Both the position numbers and the translations under genes were made by a program. A stretch of DNA of 22,510 nt, taken from IMG/VR virus record IMGVR_UViG_3300020451_000667, positions 1 to 22,510 of that record; one strand, 5' to 3'. Position 1 is the first letter of the stretch; each line of letters begins with the position of its first letter. The DNA comes from a virus. The notes beneath the pieces were generated by a model. The model was not told the DNA's origin. It did not search any database and saw only the letters and a program-made list of their open reading frames with translations. This document shows positions 9,705 to 21,700 of the stretch, piece after piece.

Positions 9705-9716
9705 TATTTATTTAGA
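9705..9716 (-). promoter_or_regulatory. Candidate T4-type late promoter (-10 element) for gene 8
   Basis: On the minus strand the region reads TCTAAATAAATA. It holds AATAAATA (9712 to 9705), which fits the NATAAATA late-promoter consensus of T4-like phages, and an overlapping TCTAAATA (9716 to 9709) that matches TATAAATA at seven of eight bases. It spans the stop codon of the giant gene and ends 21 nt upstream of the gene 8 ATG, leaving room for a short leader. A T4 late promoter needs only this element, so no -35 box is expected. In AT-rich DNA a chance match is possible. Confidence 0.5.
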
Positions 9717-12700
9717 CGACATAGTTCTCAGATTTAAGAGCCGCCTTTCTCTTAATCTGTGGCCCAGTCTTAATACCAGTAACACCATTGGTAGTATTAA
9801 CAGTATATGCTTGTGCTAATTGTCTATCATTTAGTTGTAATCGACCCCAACTAAAGTCACCGATGAATGATGTAGATAGACCTTGATTTAATGTTGAATA
9901 ACCAACAGTATTTTGTAATCCATGCCAATCTAGAACTTTACAGAATACTCTTGTTGCCTCTTCTGTTGTACTTTGACCGAATGATACAGTTGTTACTCCA
10001 ACATGATGTGATACCTCGTATATGTTATCTAGGGCAGTGGTTCCTACACCAACATATCCAATAGAACTAGTCATAGAAACTGCGGTGACACCAGATCCAA
10101 GGTTAGAATTGCTAACAGTGAAATAGTAACCAGTTTGTATACCACTTCTTGTTATCGCGTTAGGGCTATTAATATTACTATCCCTTAAAGGAGAATCTTT
10201 TGGAATGAATAAATCAAATACGAGTGCAGTTCCAACACCAATTGCCACACCGTTTATTCTAGAAATGTTTGAGCATATACCAACTCCAGTAATAACACCA
10301 AAGTCACCCTCATATAGATCAATACTATTCTCCTCCCTAACATATGTAGGTGGAGCGATTAAAACTTGTGGAGGTGCAGCAGAAGTATAACCAGTTCCAA
10401 CAATTCCTGAATTAATACCAACTGTAATAGATGATATAGATCCATTAGTAACAGTTGCAGTTGCAATCGCTGTTGCAGTGGTTCCAATACCTACAAATGG
10501 AGTTCCACCAATGCTTATAGGTTGCTGTATTCTAACTTCAGGAACCGATGTATAACCATCACCACCGTCTGTAATTGAGAAGAATGATACTGTGTTAGCG
10601 ATAGATACGATTGCAGTCGCAGCTGCACCAGCAAGAAACTCATATTCAGAACTTGCATTAACTATTTGAATTTCTTTTTGGAAACCCCTGTCTGAGGGAT
10701 TCTCATTCTCAGGGTTAAAGAATGGTTTACAACTATCAATGAATATTTCTGTTTGACCCACACCAATAGGTTGAATTAAATATGCGGTTGGGAATAACTT
10801 AGGTTCGTATAGTGGTCTATCTTTACGAACAATTTTTCCATCAATAAATCTATCCTCTAATTGTCTATACCATTTAACAGGTCTTGTTTCAGTATCACTA
10901 TCACCTAGACCTCTTCCATAATATTGATTAGTTACAACTGTATCAGATGATTTTATTTCATGAACTGCTCTAGGGAACTCAATGAAAGTTCTTGTGTTGT
11001 AAGTTGGATTGTATCCTAATTGTAAATCATCACCAACTTTTACAGTTTCAATAATATCTCTGTCAACAACGTCAGCACCACCAGTTCCTCTATAGAAGAA
11101 CATTCTCATTACATCAGTTGCATTTGGTGCTTCTGTGAATGTTATTGTTCCACCACCATTAAACTCATAACCTTCACCTGGCACTTGTAAAACATCATTT
11201 ATTGTTAAAATAATGGTATTCTGCACAACTATGTTTGAACCAGTTCTTGCTTGTATAGCAAATGCCTCACCAGCTACTGTGAGTGGGAATGATTTTCTAG
11301 TTCCATTGAATAGATTTGAGAAATCATCAAGAGCTTGGAGTTCACCCATTGTCCACATATTGAATTCATCATAGTGAACTTTCTGAATTGTTATCTGGAA
11401 AGGTTTAAATGGTTTGCTTGGATCATCAACTGGTATCGCATATGCACTTACAGGTTTATCTGTTGATGTTCCAACTGGTGCAGATCTAAATGTAGGAACA
11501 GTTAAAGTATGACCAATACCATAACCATATCCTGTATTTGTAATTTCAAAATCAATTACACTGCCAATTCCCGTAGTACCAACTCCAACCGTAATATTTG
11601 CTCTTGCCTGTGATCCACCACCACCAACTGGATTAAAATGAGTATTTTCATACCAAAGAGGAATATCTTGATATGGTAATGGTTTGTCAATTATAGCAGT
11701 AAATGTTGAAGCACCATATCCTACATTAGTTCCAGCTAATATTGGATTATTAGTTCCTATGCCAGGTATTGAACCAGTATTTGTAACAGCAATACTTACA
11801 ATTCTACCATTATGAACAGCAGCAGTTCCAATGTTATAAAGAACTGGAACTCCAGTAGTAGATGTAGCAACAGCAACATTAACGACAGTTGCTATTCCAA
11901 CACCAGTGATTGATGTTGTTCCCATACCCACTGGGCCTGGGAGTATTCTATAACCAGAACCACTATTACCAATACTAACTGTTTTAACTTTACCTGCATT
12001 ATCAAAATCAATAGTAGCACCAGCACTAACTAGAGCTTGATATCCAAACCCTTCACTTGATCCGACTGATATAATAATTCCACCAACAGGAACAGATGCA
12101 GTGTTAACATCACTAGCAACAGATGCTTTAGATCCTGTAAATGTTATAGATGTAATTCCAGAAACTTCAGATAGAGTATAATCATTCAGATCTCCAGCAC
12201 CCTGTAGTATACCATTTATCATCACAATACCAAGGTTTGTAGCAATACCAGTTATATTTTGCTTATCTGATTTCAAAGTGAATACTTCTTTTTGACCTGT
12301 AAATTCTTGAGATATATCATCAATTGAATAGTTTCTAGAGTAAGCATCAATGTTTCCTCCAGCAAGACCAGATCTATTAAATATTCTTCCACTGAAACTT
12401 GATGTGGTTGTAATACCAGTAAAGTCTCTATCCATTGATGGAAGGCCAGTGCTTCCGACACCTATGGGTCTACCACCTTTTGGTGCTTCAATAAAGTTAA
12501 CAGTGCTATCAACAATATTATAATTACCAGACATCTTCTCAATAAGATCTTTATTATTATGATCTAGAAGTTTTGTTCCCATCCATTGCCTATGAACTCT
12601 TATAGCGTTAGCAACTCCAGCATGATTAACAGATATAACCTTCATCATCTCACTTCCAGTTGTGTCAACACCAACTTTAATTACATCACCAGCAAAGAAT

Positions 12701-15700
12701 GAAGTTATACCAGAAGTTGACATTATTATTTCACTCTTTGCAAAGTCAGCAGTAAGAGATGATGTAACTCCAGTACCCACGATAGGGCTTTGAATAATGT
12801 TATCAATTGCTATCAACGCTCTTGTATTTTGGTTTTTACTTATCAAACTATGTGAAGATCCTATACCAACAGCAGTAAAATCTAATGGAACTGCGATTGA
12901 TTTAAGTGCGTTTTCTGCGGATGCTGCAAGTTTAACTAAACTATCACTAACTTTAATAATGAAAGCTTTATCGGGGATATATGAAACTGTTACAATTCCA
13001 GTTGGAATCACAAAGGTACTAGCAGCAATTCCTATTGAATCTGTAGTCGCTCCAACACCTGTGGTTGTGCATCCTACTATAGGCTGTTTTATAGAATATT
13101 CGACTTCTTCACCAGTTACAAAGAAATGGTTAGGAATACTAATAGTATTGTTGGTTAAATTAACTATGTCAGTGCTAGATCCATCAAAGTCTTTCTTAAA
13201 TACTTGATTAGTTTCATTTAATATTGGGAAACCAGTTTTAGATCCAAAGAAAGTTCCTTCATAGACATCAAACTTAGTTTGAATAGATCCAGATTGTAAT
13301 TCAATTTTATTAGTATTATTATCTTCATGAACTTTAAGAGCATGAATAAATGTTTTAACTTCTACAGCTGTATTTGCATTTGGAACATATGATATTTCTG
13401 TAAAGCAATCTGATCCATCTCTTCTTCCACCAATAGTTCCTATACCAGTTGCATTTGCATTAACACTCGCTCCAGTTATGATATTTCCATACTCTGTCAT
13501 GAATACACGAGTATCATCGTCAATCATCATGATTTCTGAGAACTCATATCTATCATTTGTGGTATCCTTGACTTGAACTAATGCATATGCAGCATCAAAC
13601 TCTTCACTATAACTACCAACACCTACAGGGAACGGTGCAGATCTTGATGGAATTGTGGATGATTGAGCAATTAATGCTCCATTTTTTAATGGTAACGTTC
13701 CTAATCCAACACGAGTTTCAGATGATATTCCTATGGTAATCGAGTTGATATATGCAGTTGCAATACCAGCTCTCGGTGTAAATCCAACTTTAATTTGAGC
13801 AGTGCTTCCAAGACCAACAATATGTGGTCTAAATGTTCCTAATGGTTCTGCAGCAAGAGAATCTCTCCTATTATGAATTGTTAGTTGACCATACTGCTCA
13901 AATGCTACAGTAGATCCTAAACCTACAGGATTTTGATGCATGATCATGCTCAATTCATTATATTCAACAGTTCCTTCACTTGTTGCCACAGAGACAATCA
14001 TTTTAGCAGATCTAGGATTATACAATTCATCGCTTCTAGCTGTTCCTAATCCTGTGTTAAATACTCCACCATCCGTAGATGAGGTTCCCACAGTGGCTAT
14101 GATAACCTCAACCTCATCACCAGCATGAGAAGATCCAGCCAATGTTGTTGCAGCACCAATATGAACAAGTGCTGTGGTTCCTATGCCAGGATTAGAACGA
14201 TTTACTATAGAAGTTGATAAACCTACAATTTGTGTTGTTCCACTTCCAACAAGTTCATTAAGGTTGTATGAAAGTGTTGTTACATTATAGTTGTTAAACT
14301 CACTCTTATTTGGGAAGAAATTAAGAACTGCTTCAGTTCCATCAACAGTGGAATCCATAGATCCAAGATCTCTTACAGTATCTACTTGACCATACTGGTT
14401 AATCATTGATTGACCACTAACAGGATCAAACAAAGCGTTAACCATCATTAATTGTCTTTCACCTTCAAATAAACTATCCTTCACATACACCATAAATCTA
14501 TTTTCTTTATTACCAGCAATTGCAAATCTACCTACCTCAGAGAATGCTGTTGTTCTTGGTAAATCATTAAATTGATCGCTAATATTGTCAATAGTAATAA
14601 CTCTATTTCCTACAGACTCAGCATAGTCAATTAAGATGCGGTTTTGGAAAGTGATTTCATCAGATAGATTACCAGAAGCAGGAGATCTTGATTTTAAATT
14701 TTCTGTAGCTAAATCAAAGTTATCAACTTCATGTAAACTCTCAAATCCTTGTAAATCAATAACACCAGTTACTGTTCCAGCAGTTCCAACGACCAATGAT
14801 GCCTTTTGAGCAACGGGTAAAGTTGATTCCAATTGAAGATTACTAAACTTTTGGAATCCTGCAGTATGAGTTAGAGTATTAACTATATCTTTCCATTTTT
14901 CCATGAATACTCTAGACTTAATCGCATATGCAAATCTTTGATAGTATTCATTATCATGAGTTACCTGTAACACATTGCTTAAGAAACCTGTCTCATATTC
15001 CCACCCATTATTAACCATTGAGAAATAATCAACTAAGAAATTAGTATCAAAAGTAAGAATTATATCAGATACTGTTCCTTTAGCACCCGTAACTGTAGAT
15101 TCTATTAATTTACCAACTTCAAAATCACTAGCTGCCTCTATAGTCAACCATTGACTTGCTGGATCATACTCTGCAACTACACCAGAAACTGGGCCAACAC
15201 TAGTTTCAGATGTTAATGTTTCTTTTGTATTAAATGTGTTTGGTTGTAATTCAGGAGAGAATTGTGGAAAATCTCTTTCTCTTACTAATATCGCTGACGA
15301 TATAGTGGTATCAAAAGTACCAGGTATTTCACCACTTGCAACTAAACCAGCCATACTGTAGGTTACTATACCAACGTTACCTAAATTCTGATGAACTTGT
15401 GTGACTTCAAAGGTTCTAAAATCATATTGATCAGAATTATATCCTTTTCCTGTAGATCCAACTCCAACACTAGCATTTTCAACTAAAAGTTTATCACCCA
15501 CTTCTATAGGAAATTCTGGTGCAAGACTATAAGCAACTTTTAATGTTGCAGCAACAGTTTCTGTGGATGAATCATAAACAAGATTTGTAACTCTAATACC
15601 ATTAGGATTATTAACAGGAACAATAATAGGAGATACGTTAGATAAACCATAAGTATTTTCAATAATATCAACATAACCAGGTGTATCAGGAGTTGTTAAA

Positions 15701-18700
15701 TTATAGACTAAATCAACATCATTATCTTTTTGTCTAGTAAGACCATCAAGAACAACTAATGTTGGTGGGTGATTATAACCTTTACCATACGATGTAATTC
15801 CAACACGTTTTAAACCAGATAGTGCTGAAATTTTAATAATTTGTGGAAGTTTTGATTGAGGTCTTAATGTAAAGTCTGATGGATAATCAAAACCAATGTT
15901 GTCAATTTTTGTAGTCTGAGGAACACCTATTGATGTGCTAGATGCTTCTAAAATAGCACCTGTTCCTGTGTCAGAGGTTACAGTGGATACACCAGGTAAT
16001 CTAGTATATCCTTTTCCTTTTTCAGACAATGAAACTGCTGCTATTGGGCCATAAGCAGTTTTAGATGTAGTATTATAACTTAAAATAGTTGTGCTTGAAC
16101 TTGTATATGATTCTTCTTCAGGAAATCTATCTAAATCATATGTAAATGTATTTGTCGAGTTTGCAAGAATATTAAACTGACCTGCATAACGACTATCTTT
16201 AAATAATATTGAATTGTTTCCTATAATTTCTCTGTCTAAAACAAGTTCTTTGTTTATGTCAGGATTATCAGAAGATGTATTTGCAACTAAGTTGTAATAA
16301 AGTATTCTTGGAGTATTTTGATTATATGTTAATGTTAGTTTTCCATCTATACCAACCGTTCCACTTCTACTTACATTGAATGTTGATGACTGTTCATTTG
16401 ATGTGTATTCGTGAATAAAATTGTAGTCTGTATAAAGTTCTAAATCAAACGCAGGTAGCGTATCTGTAATTTTAATGTATGATAAAGATGAATCTGACAA
16501 GTCAAATACTACAGTTCCATTTTTATAAAACTCCAATGGTGGATTAACTAAATTAAATACTCCACCAGTACCAGCACTACCCACTGTGACAAATTTGGGT
16601 CTACTTTGTTTTGTTTGGAATCTATTAGCACATAATTTAATTTTATCTTTATCAACAACATATACAAAATACTCTTCATCATTAGTTAAACCAGCAATTT
16701 CTGTATTTGCTGTAAGAATAACTCTTTGGCCAGTGGTCATCTCATGACCTGCTATTTCAATTGAGCCAGGATCATTAATTATAGATCCTGAAGTAGTAAT
16801 ACCAGATGCAGTAAAATCTAAAGTTCTTGCAATTAATTTTCTATTTGCTTTATTATATTTGACAGGAACTGTTGTAGTGATACCAGCATTTACAGATAAA
16901 AATACTTTATCATTATGACCTAAACCATGACTACTAGCAGTTGATACGGTGATTAAATTTTTCTCTATCGATCCTGTTACTGTGTCATTATATTTTCTTC
17001 TAAAACTATGATATGTGCCAGTTCCGATACCTGTAAAGTATACTAAACTTTGTTGTTTAATAGTATGCCCAACACCAGTAAATACATCCTCTGGATCTAT
17101 ACCACCACCAGTGGTTCCTACACCAATTCTAACAGTTGATAAACCAATTAAATCATCAGATAATTTAGCTACAAATAGTGGCATAAATTCTGTGTTATGA
17201 TTTGCACCAAGATTAACTAAATTATTACCTGATGCAAATAAATTAGCTCTAGCACGGTTAGTTGCAATGCCTATAGGATTACCACTGTTTCTATGATATG
17301 TTACCTGATCTCCAGTTTTAAATTTATGATTTGGTAAGAATATGGATCTTGTTGGTAGGAATATTGAACTTCTTCCACCAGCAGGATTACTAATTGTAGC
17401 TGTTGTTCCTATTCCAGGCCCAGCAGTTGTTCCAACACCTACAGATTCTACAGGATTAAAGTAGTATTCAAAATTAACTTCATTATCAAATGTAGTAGTA
17501 AAACCAACATCAATCTTAAATTTTCTAGGATCTTCCTCTATCGCTGTTCCTATTGCATGAGTTGCTCCAACACCAGTGCTATCATCTAAACCATTTTGAT
17601 TTCTCAATACTCTTATTCTAGAGTTAGCAGAATCTATATTTAATAATTTAACTGTTTCTAATTGAGTTCCAATTCCAACTTTTAAAATATCATTCTCTCT
17701 TAAATTGAGACTATTGAGATTTGAATTTGGAGAAGGTAATTTACCTTGAACACTAAAGAATGTAACTAATCCAGTAACAGAAACTTTTGGTATATCCTCA
17801 GATAATAATAGTTTTGATGATGTTATTCCAATACTATAAGTTTTTTGGCCAAGTCTAGAACTAGTAGTTGACATTCCAGACACAAAAACTTTATCACCAT
17901 TTTGTAAATTTAATGGATCAGTGTGAACACCAACAAATCTTCCTCTTTCATCAGCAGGATAAAATTCAACATTTTGCAATTTTGTATTAGTAACTGAAAT
18001 AGTTCCAATACCAGGCCCTGTTACTCTAGATACTTTTCCAACTGTTTCAAAGTTTTCAGCAACTTTTTCTTCAAATACGAGTTTATCGCCAACCTGATAT
18101 GAAGAACCTCCAGTTACAATACCAATTTTTTCTACAGATCCTTCGGAAGCATAAACAATAGAACCTTCTTGGGTAACATACTTATATGATTGACTTACAT
18201 AATCATAAGAACTATCATCTTGAAGTAATTCATATGGTTCAGTATTTCTTACCCAACCAGTTTCATTAAGATTAATTTCATCTTGATTGCTCTTAGATAA
18301 GAAATTAAATTCATTTGGTTGACCATTAAAGTTTTCACCAATCAAATATGGAAATTTTGGTTTTTTAAAGTTATTGAACGGATCACTAGAATCTGATGTT
18401 ACTGTTGATTCAAGAGTAGCAAAATAAGCATATGTTCCATTTGGATATTCAGGAGTTACACCGTATCTTCCGTTGTTTTCATCAAGATAAGTTTCATCAG
18501 TGTTACTATCCCATGTAAAGTCTTCTATAAAGAACTCTTGTGGGAAAATGCTAGTAGGAGGTCTATTAGTTTTTAGATCAACAGAATAACCAGAATTAAG
18601 TTGAACCACCGATCCACCAGTGCTCTTTTCGTATGCATATGGGCCATATATTGGAAGACCATCATATGACCAACCAATAATTGGTGAGTGTTGTGTTCTG

Positions 18701-21700
18701 TTTTGTTCTACACCACTTGATAGAGATAGATCTCTAGTTCCAACTAATGGATCTCCATCTGAATTGTTTTGATATAAAACCTTTCTTAAACCTCTTGGCA
18801 CATATGCATGTGAACATTGTAGCTCACGACTAAGTTGTGTTGGTTTTTCTATGAATACATCAGAACTATCGATATTTGTAAAGTTCTTCTTAACCTCGTT
18901 TACTTGCCATGTTTTTAAATTAACATTGAAAATAGCAAATTCACCAGCAGATATAACATTAAGTGATGTGGTAGATGCACCATATCCAACACCAGCCTTA
19001 ATTATTTTGATAGATCTTATTTCACCGTCAACTAATTCTGGAACTAATTCTGCACCAGTTCCAATACCTGTAACTGAAATACTGGGTGGTGTATTATAAG
19101 ATTGACCTCTGTTTTGAATCGCGACATCAATAATTTGGCCATTAGCAACAACGGGTAATAATTCACCACTTATTCCACTGTATAAGTCAATTCTAGGTTG
19201 TCTATTAAAGTTAAGTATTTCAGATGCACCGTATCCAACACCACCATTTGTCAAATGAACAGATGTAACCTCACCCCTAAACAGTGGTTGAGGAACACAT
19301 TGGAAAGTATTCCCCTCTATTGAACTTATACCAACAATACCCTCAACCTTTACTATAATTGGATCATAATTAAAACTATGAGTTCCTACTCCAATTGAGT
19401 TTAAACGTTGATATTGTTTTGTTTTAAAATAAAAATCTTTTGCAGTTGTTCCAACACCCACATTCGATAACTTAAATGTGTTTTCATCTATAACAGAGAC
19501 ATAATATTTTTTATCGCTTGAAAGACCTTCGATAGCAGTTCCACCAGAATCGGGAGTATAAGCTACAATCTCACCTGTCTTATAATCATGGTTACTGATG
19601 GTGATTCTATCAAGTGCTGTATTAATTCCAGTTGGTTCACATGTTTTAAGTTTATTTTCATATCCATCTCCAGATTCCAATACATTAATATTACCAACTT
19701 GTAATTTACCTTTGAAAGACCTGAACTGATGATTTCCTTCACCAGCAGCAGTGAAAGCTATGGTATTAATACCAATAACCGCTTCATCTAAGTTTCTATG
19801 AAGTCTAATTGTTTTTTGTGGATACCAAGTGTTTCCAGCATATCCTACCCATGTATCAATTTCTGTCATACCAGTAGGAGTAGAGGTATTAACATAATAC
19901 ACTGCACCAGTGCTTAATCCTGCTAATGCCTTTTCCCCAAATGTATCGTATATAACTTGCTCATGATTTCTAAATTTATGATAAGTTAAAAATCCTACGT
20001 TAAAATCATCAGATCCCTTTACAACTATAGTTTGAGATCCTGAACCAGAATTAAACACCACCTGGTGGGGAACTGTAACCATTTTACACTCAGCAACAGC
20101 ACCACTTCCATTTCCTCCACTTATTGATACTTTAGGAATATCAAGATAATCAAAACCTGGATCTTCAATTAGTATTTCTTGTAAACTACCTCTGGTTGCA
20201 ACATATCCAGTAGCACCTGCTCCCACACCATCATTAATTGCTAACTGAGGTGGATTTATAACATCATACTTTCTACCACCACCAGTTACGTCAATTGACT
20301 TAATATCACCATAATAACAAAGGTCTTGAGACTTGTAACTTAATACTTCAACACCGTTAATTAAAATACCATTATATCCAATTCTTGTTTTATATTTTTT
20401 GCCATCATAAACTGGCATGTCAATTTCTCTAAACAGTTTTTGTGGTTGAATTATTTTTCTATGAAATTCATACTTTTCAAAAGTGTTATTTGTGATTGTT
20501 GTAGTAACAGTGGTTTCAGATATCTTTTGATAATTACCGTTATATAAGTTTGATCTAGATTTTGCTAACTTTATGTTGTTCTTATCTACACGTTCTACAA
20601 AGTATAATCCTTCACTAAAAAGAAAACTTGTTATACCACCATCATCATCTTTTTGTGGTGTGTAGTAAATGGCATCACCACTAAAGAAGTTATGATCATT
20701 ATCACCACTTGTAATCGCAATAGTTGTATCACCACCATTAAAAGTTCCAGATAATGTAATTTTCTGGGTGCTTGGATTTAACTTATGATCAGATCCATAT
20801 GTTGGTAGAGAGTTAGATGCAATTAAGTTCTTAAGTTTAGAAAGAGTGTGAGCATACCCCACTTCTTCCATGTAAATATTTTGAATATTAGCGGTAAAAT
20901 TATTTAAATGCTGTTGATTATTATCTACGCTACTTCCATCAGAATTAGGTTTTGAAAGAAGTTTTCTTATTGAAAGAACTGCAGTAAGATCACTTATTGC
21001 AGATCCCTGCATTCTAATTTTATTCGGTTGAGATCCAGCTTCATCTGATAAAACATCAGTGACAACATAACTCCCAGTTAAATCTCCAGTTGATGTTTGA
21101 ACTGATATTGTGTCATTTATTCTTATTCTATGAAAATCTTTTGTAGTTACTTCGTAAGTTGGGCCTGAAGCATCTTGTAGTGTAATAGTATCTACATTAT
21201 ACTTTGGTTGAATATTAAATAACCAGTTGTTTGACTGAAAATCAGTTACTTTTGCTATCTTACCTAAAGATTTTAATTTTACTTTTGCACCTGTTCTTTG
21301 ATAGAAAGTATTAGGAAGTTCTATACCACCCAATACACCTGTTATTCTGCATCGTATGCCGTCTGTAGTGACCCCTGCGGTGCTGTTTGCTTGACCCAAG
21401 GCATATACATAGGTATTTTGTCTAATTGGTGTAGCATCCTTAATAGTGGTGGTAATGCCAGTTGTGCTTATACCCAAAAACTGAGTTACGTTTGTGTTAG
21501 AGTATGTGCAGACTCCTGTAGTTCCATTTTGATATTTAAATGTTAAAGTTCCATTATCAGGAAAGCCTATAGTTGAATCAACGTCAATAAAAGTCTGTGC
21601 TGCTCCAACTGCACCAACATTTCTTGAATTAGCATGAACAGCGAAATTACCATAAAGCAACTCGTCAGAACTACCTGTTCCAAATGAAGCATCAATACTA

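Larger units (their letters stand above)
10350..20290 (-). repeat. Scattered GxGY beta-repeat motifs in the giant protein
   Basis: A motif of the form [IV]xSIxVTNxGxGYxxxPxVxIxG recurs in clusters near 20080-20290, 18955-19275, 18090-18130, 15765-16035, 11935-11995, 11710-11810, 11490-11580 and 10350-10590. Examples are VTSVHLTNGGVGYGAS, VSIGNSGSGYRILPG and FSITDGGDGYTSVPEV. The strand-turn-strand pattern with glycine turns suggests small beta-solenoid or hairpin units. Single copies also occur in gp8 and the DUF4815 protein. Confidence 0.65.
12845..20710 (-). repeat. Dispersed H-x-F-x-T-G-D modules in the giant protein
   Basis: About seven copies follow the pattern [N/G/S]H-x-[FYM]-x-T-G-[DEQ]-x-V-x-Y, 15-60 variable residues, then YxV-x-x-[IV]D-x-[ND]-x-[IF]-K-L. 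Clear examples are NHDYKTGEIVAYTP ... YYVSVIDENTFKLS (19425-19600), GHEMTTGQRVIL ... YFVYVVDKDKIKLC (16605-16750), NHKFKTGDQVTYHR (17085-17325) and NHFFVTGEEVEYSI ... KLAAS (12845-13140). Looser ones lie near 20540-20710, 19780-19990 and 16815-16945. This is a domain-sized repeat, probably a small beta domain. Confidence 0.65.

Noticed and set aside
9698-9711. T-run that could be a terminator
   Set aside because: It is a T-run only on the plus strand, with no hairpin before it. On the transcribed minus strand it is an A-run, and no plus-strand gene ends here.
12273-12461. Minus-strand ORF of 62 codons inside the giant gene
   Set aside because: A frame shadow of the giant gene with no ribosome binding site or recognisable protein features.
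12797-13207. Plus-strand ORF of 136 codons
   Set aside because: It lies wholly antisense to the giant gene, begins with low-complexity hydrophobic residues, and has no ribosome binding site or family resemblance. Long antisense ORFs are expected opposite AT-rich coding DNA.
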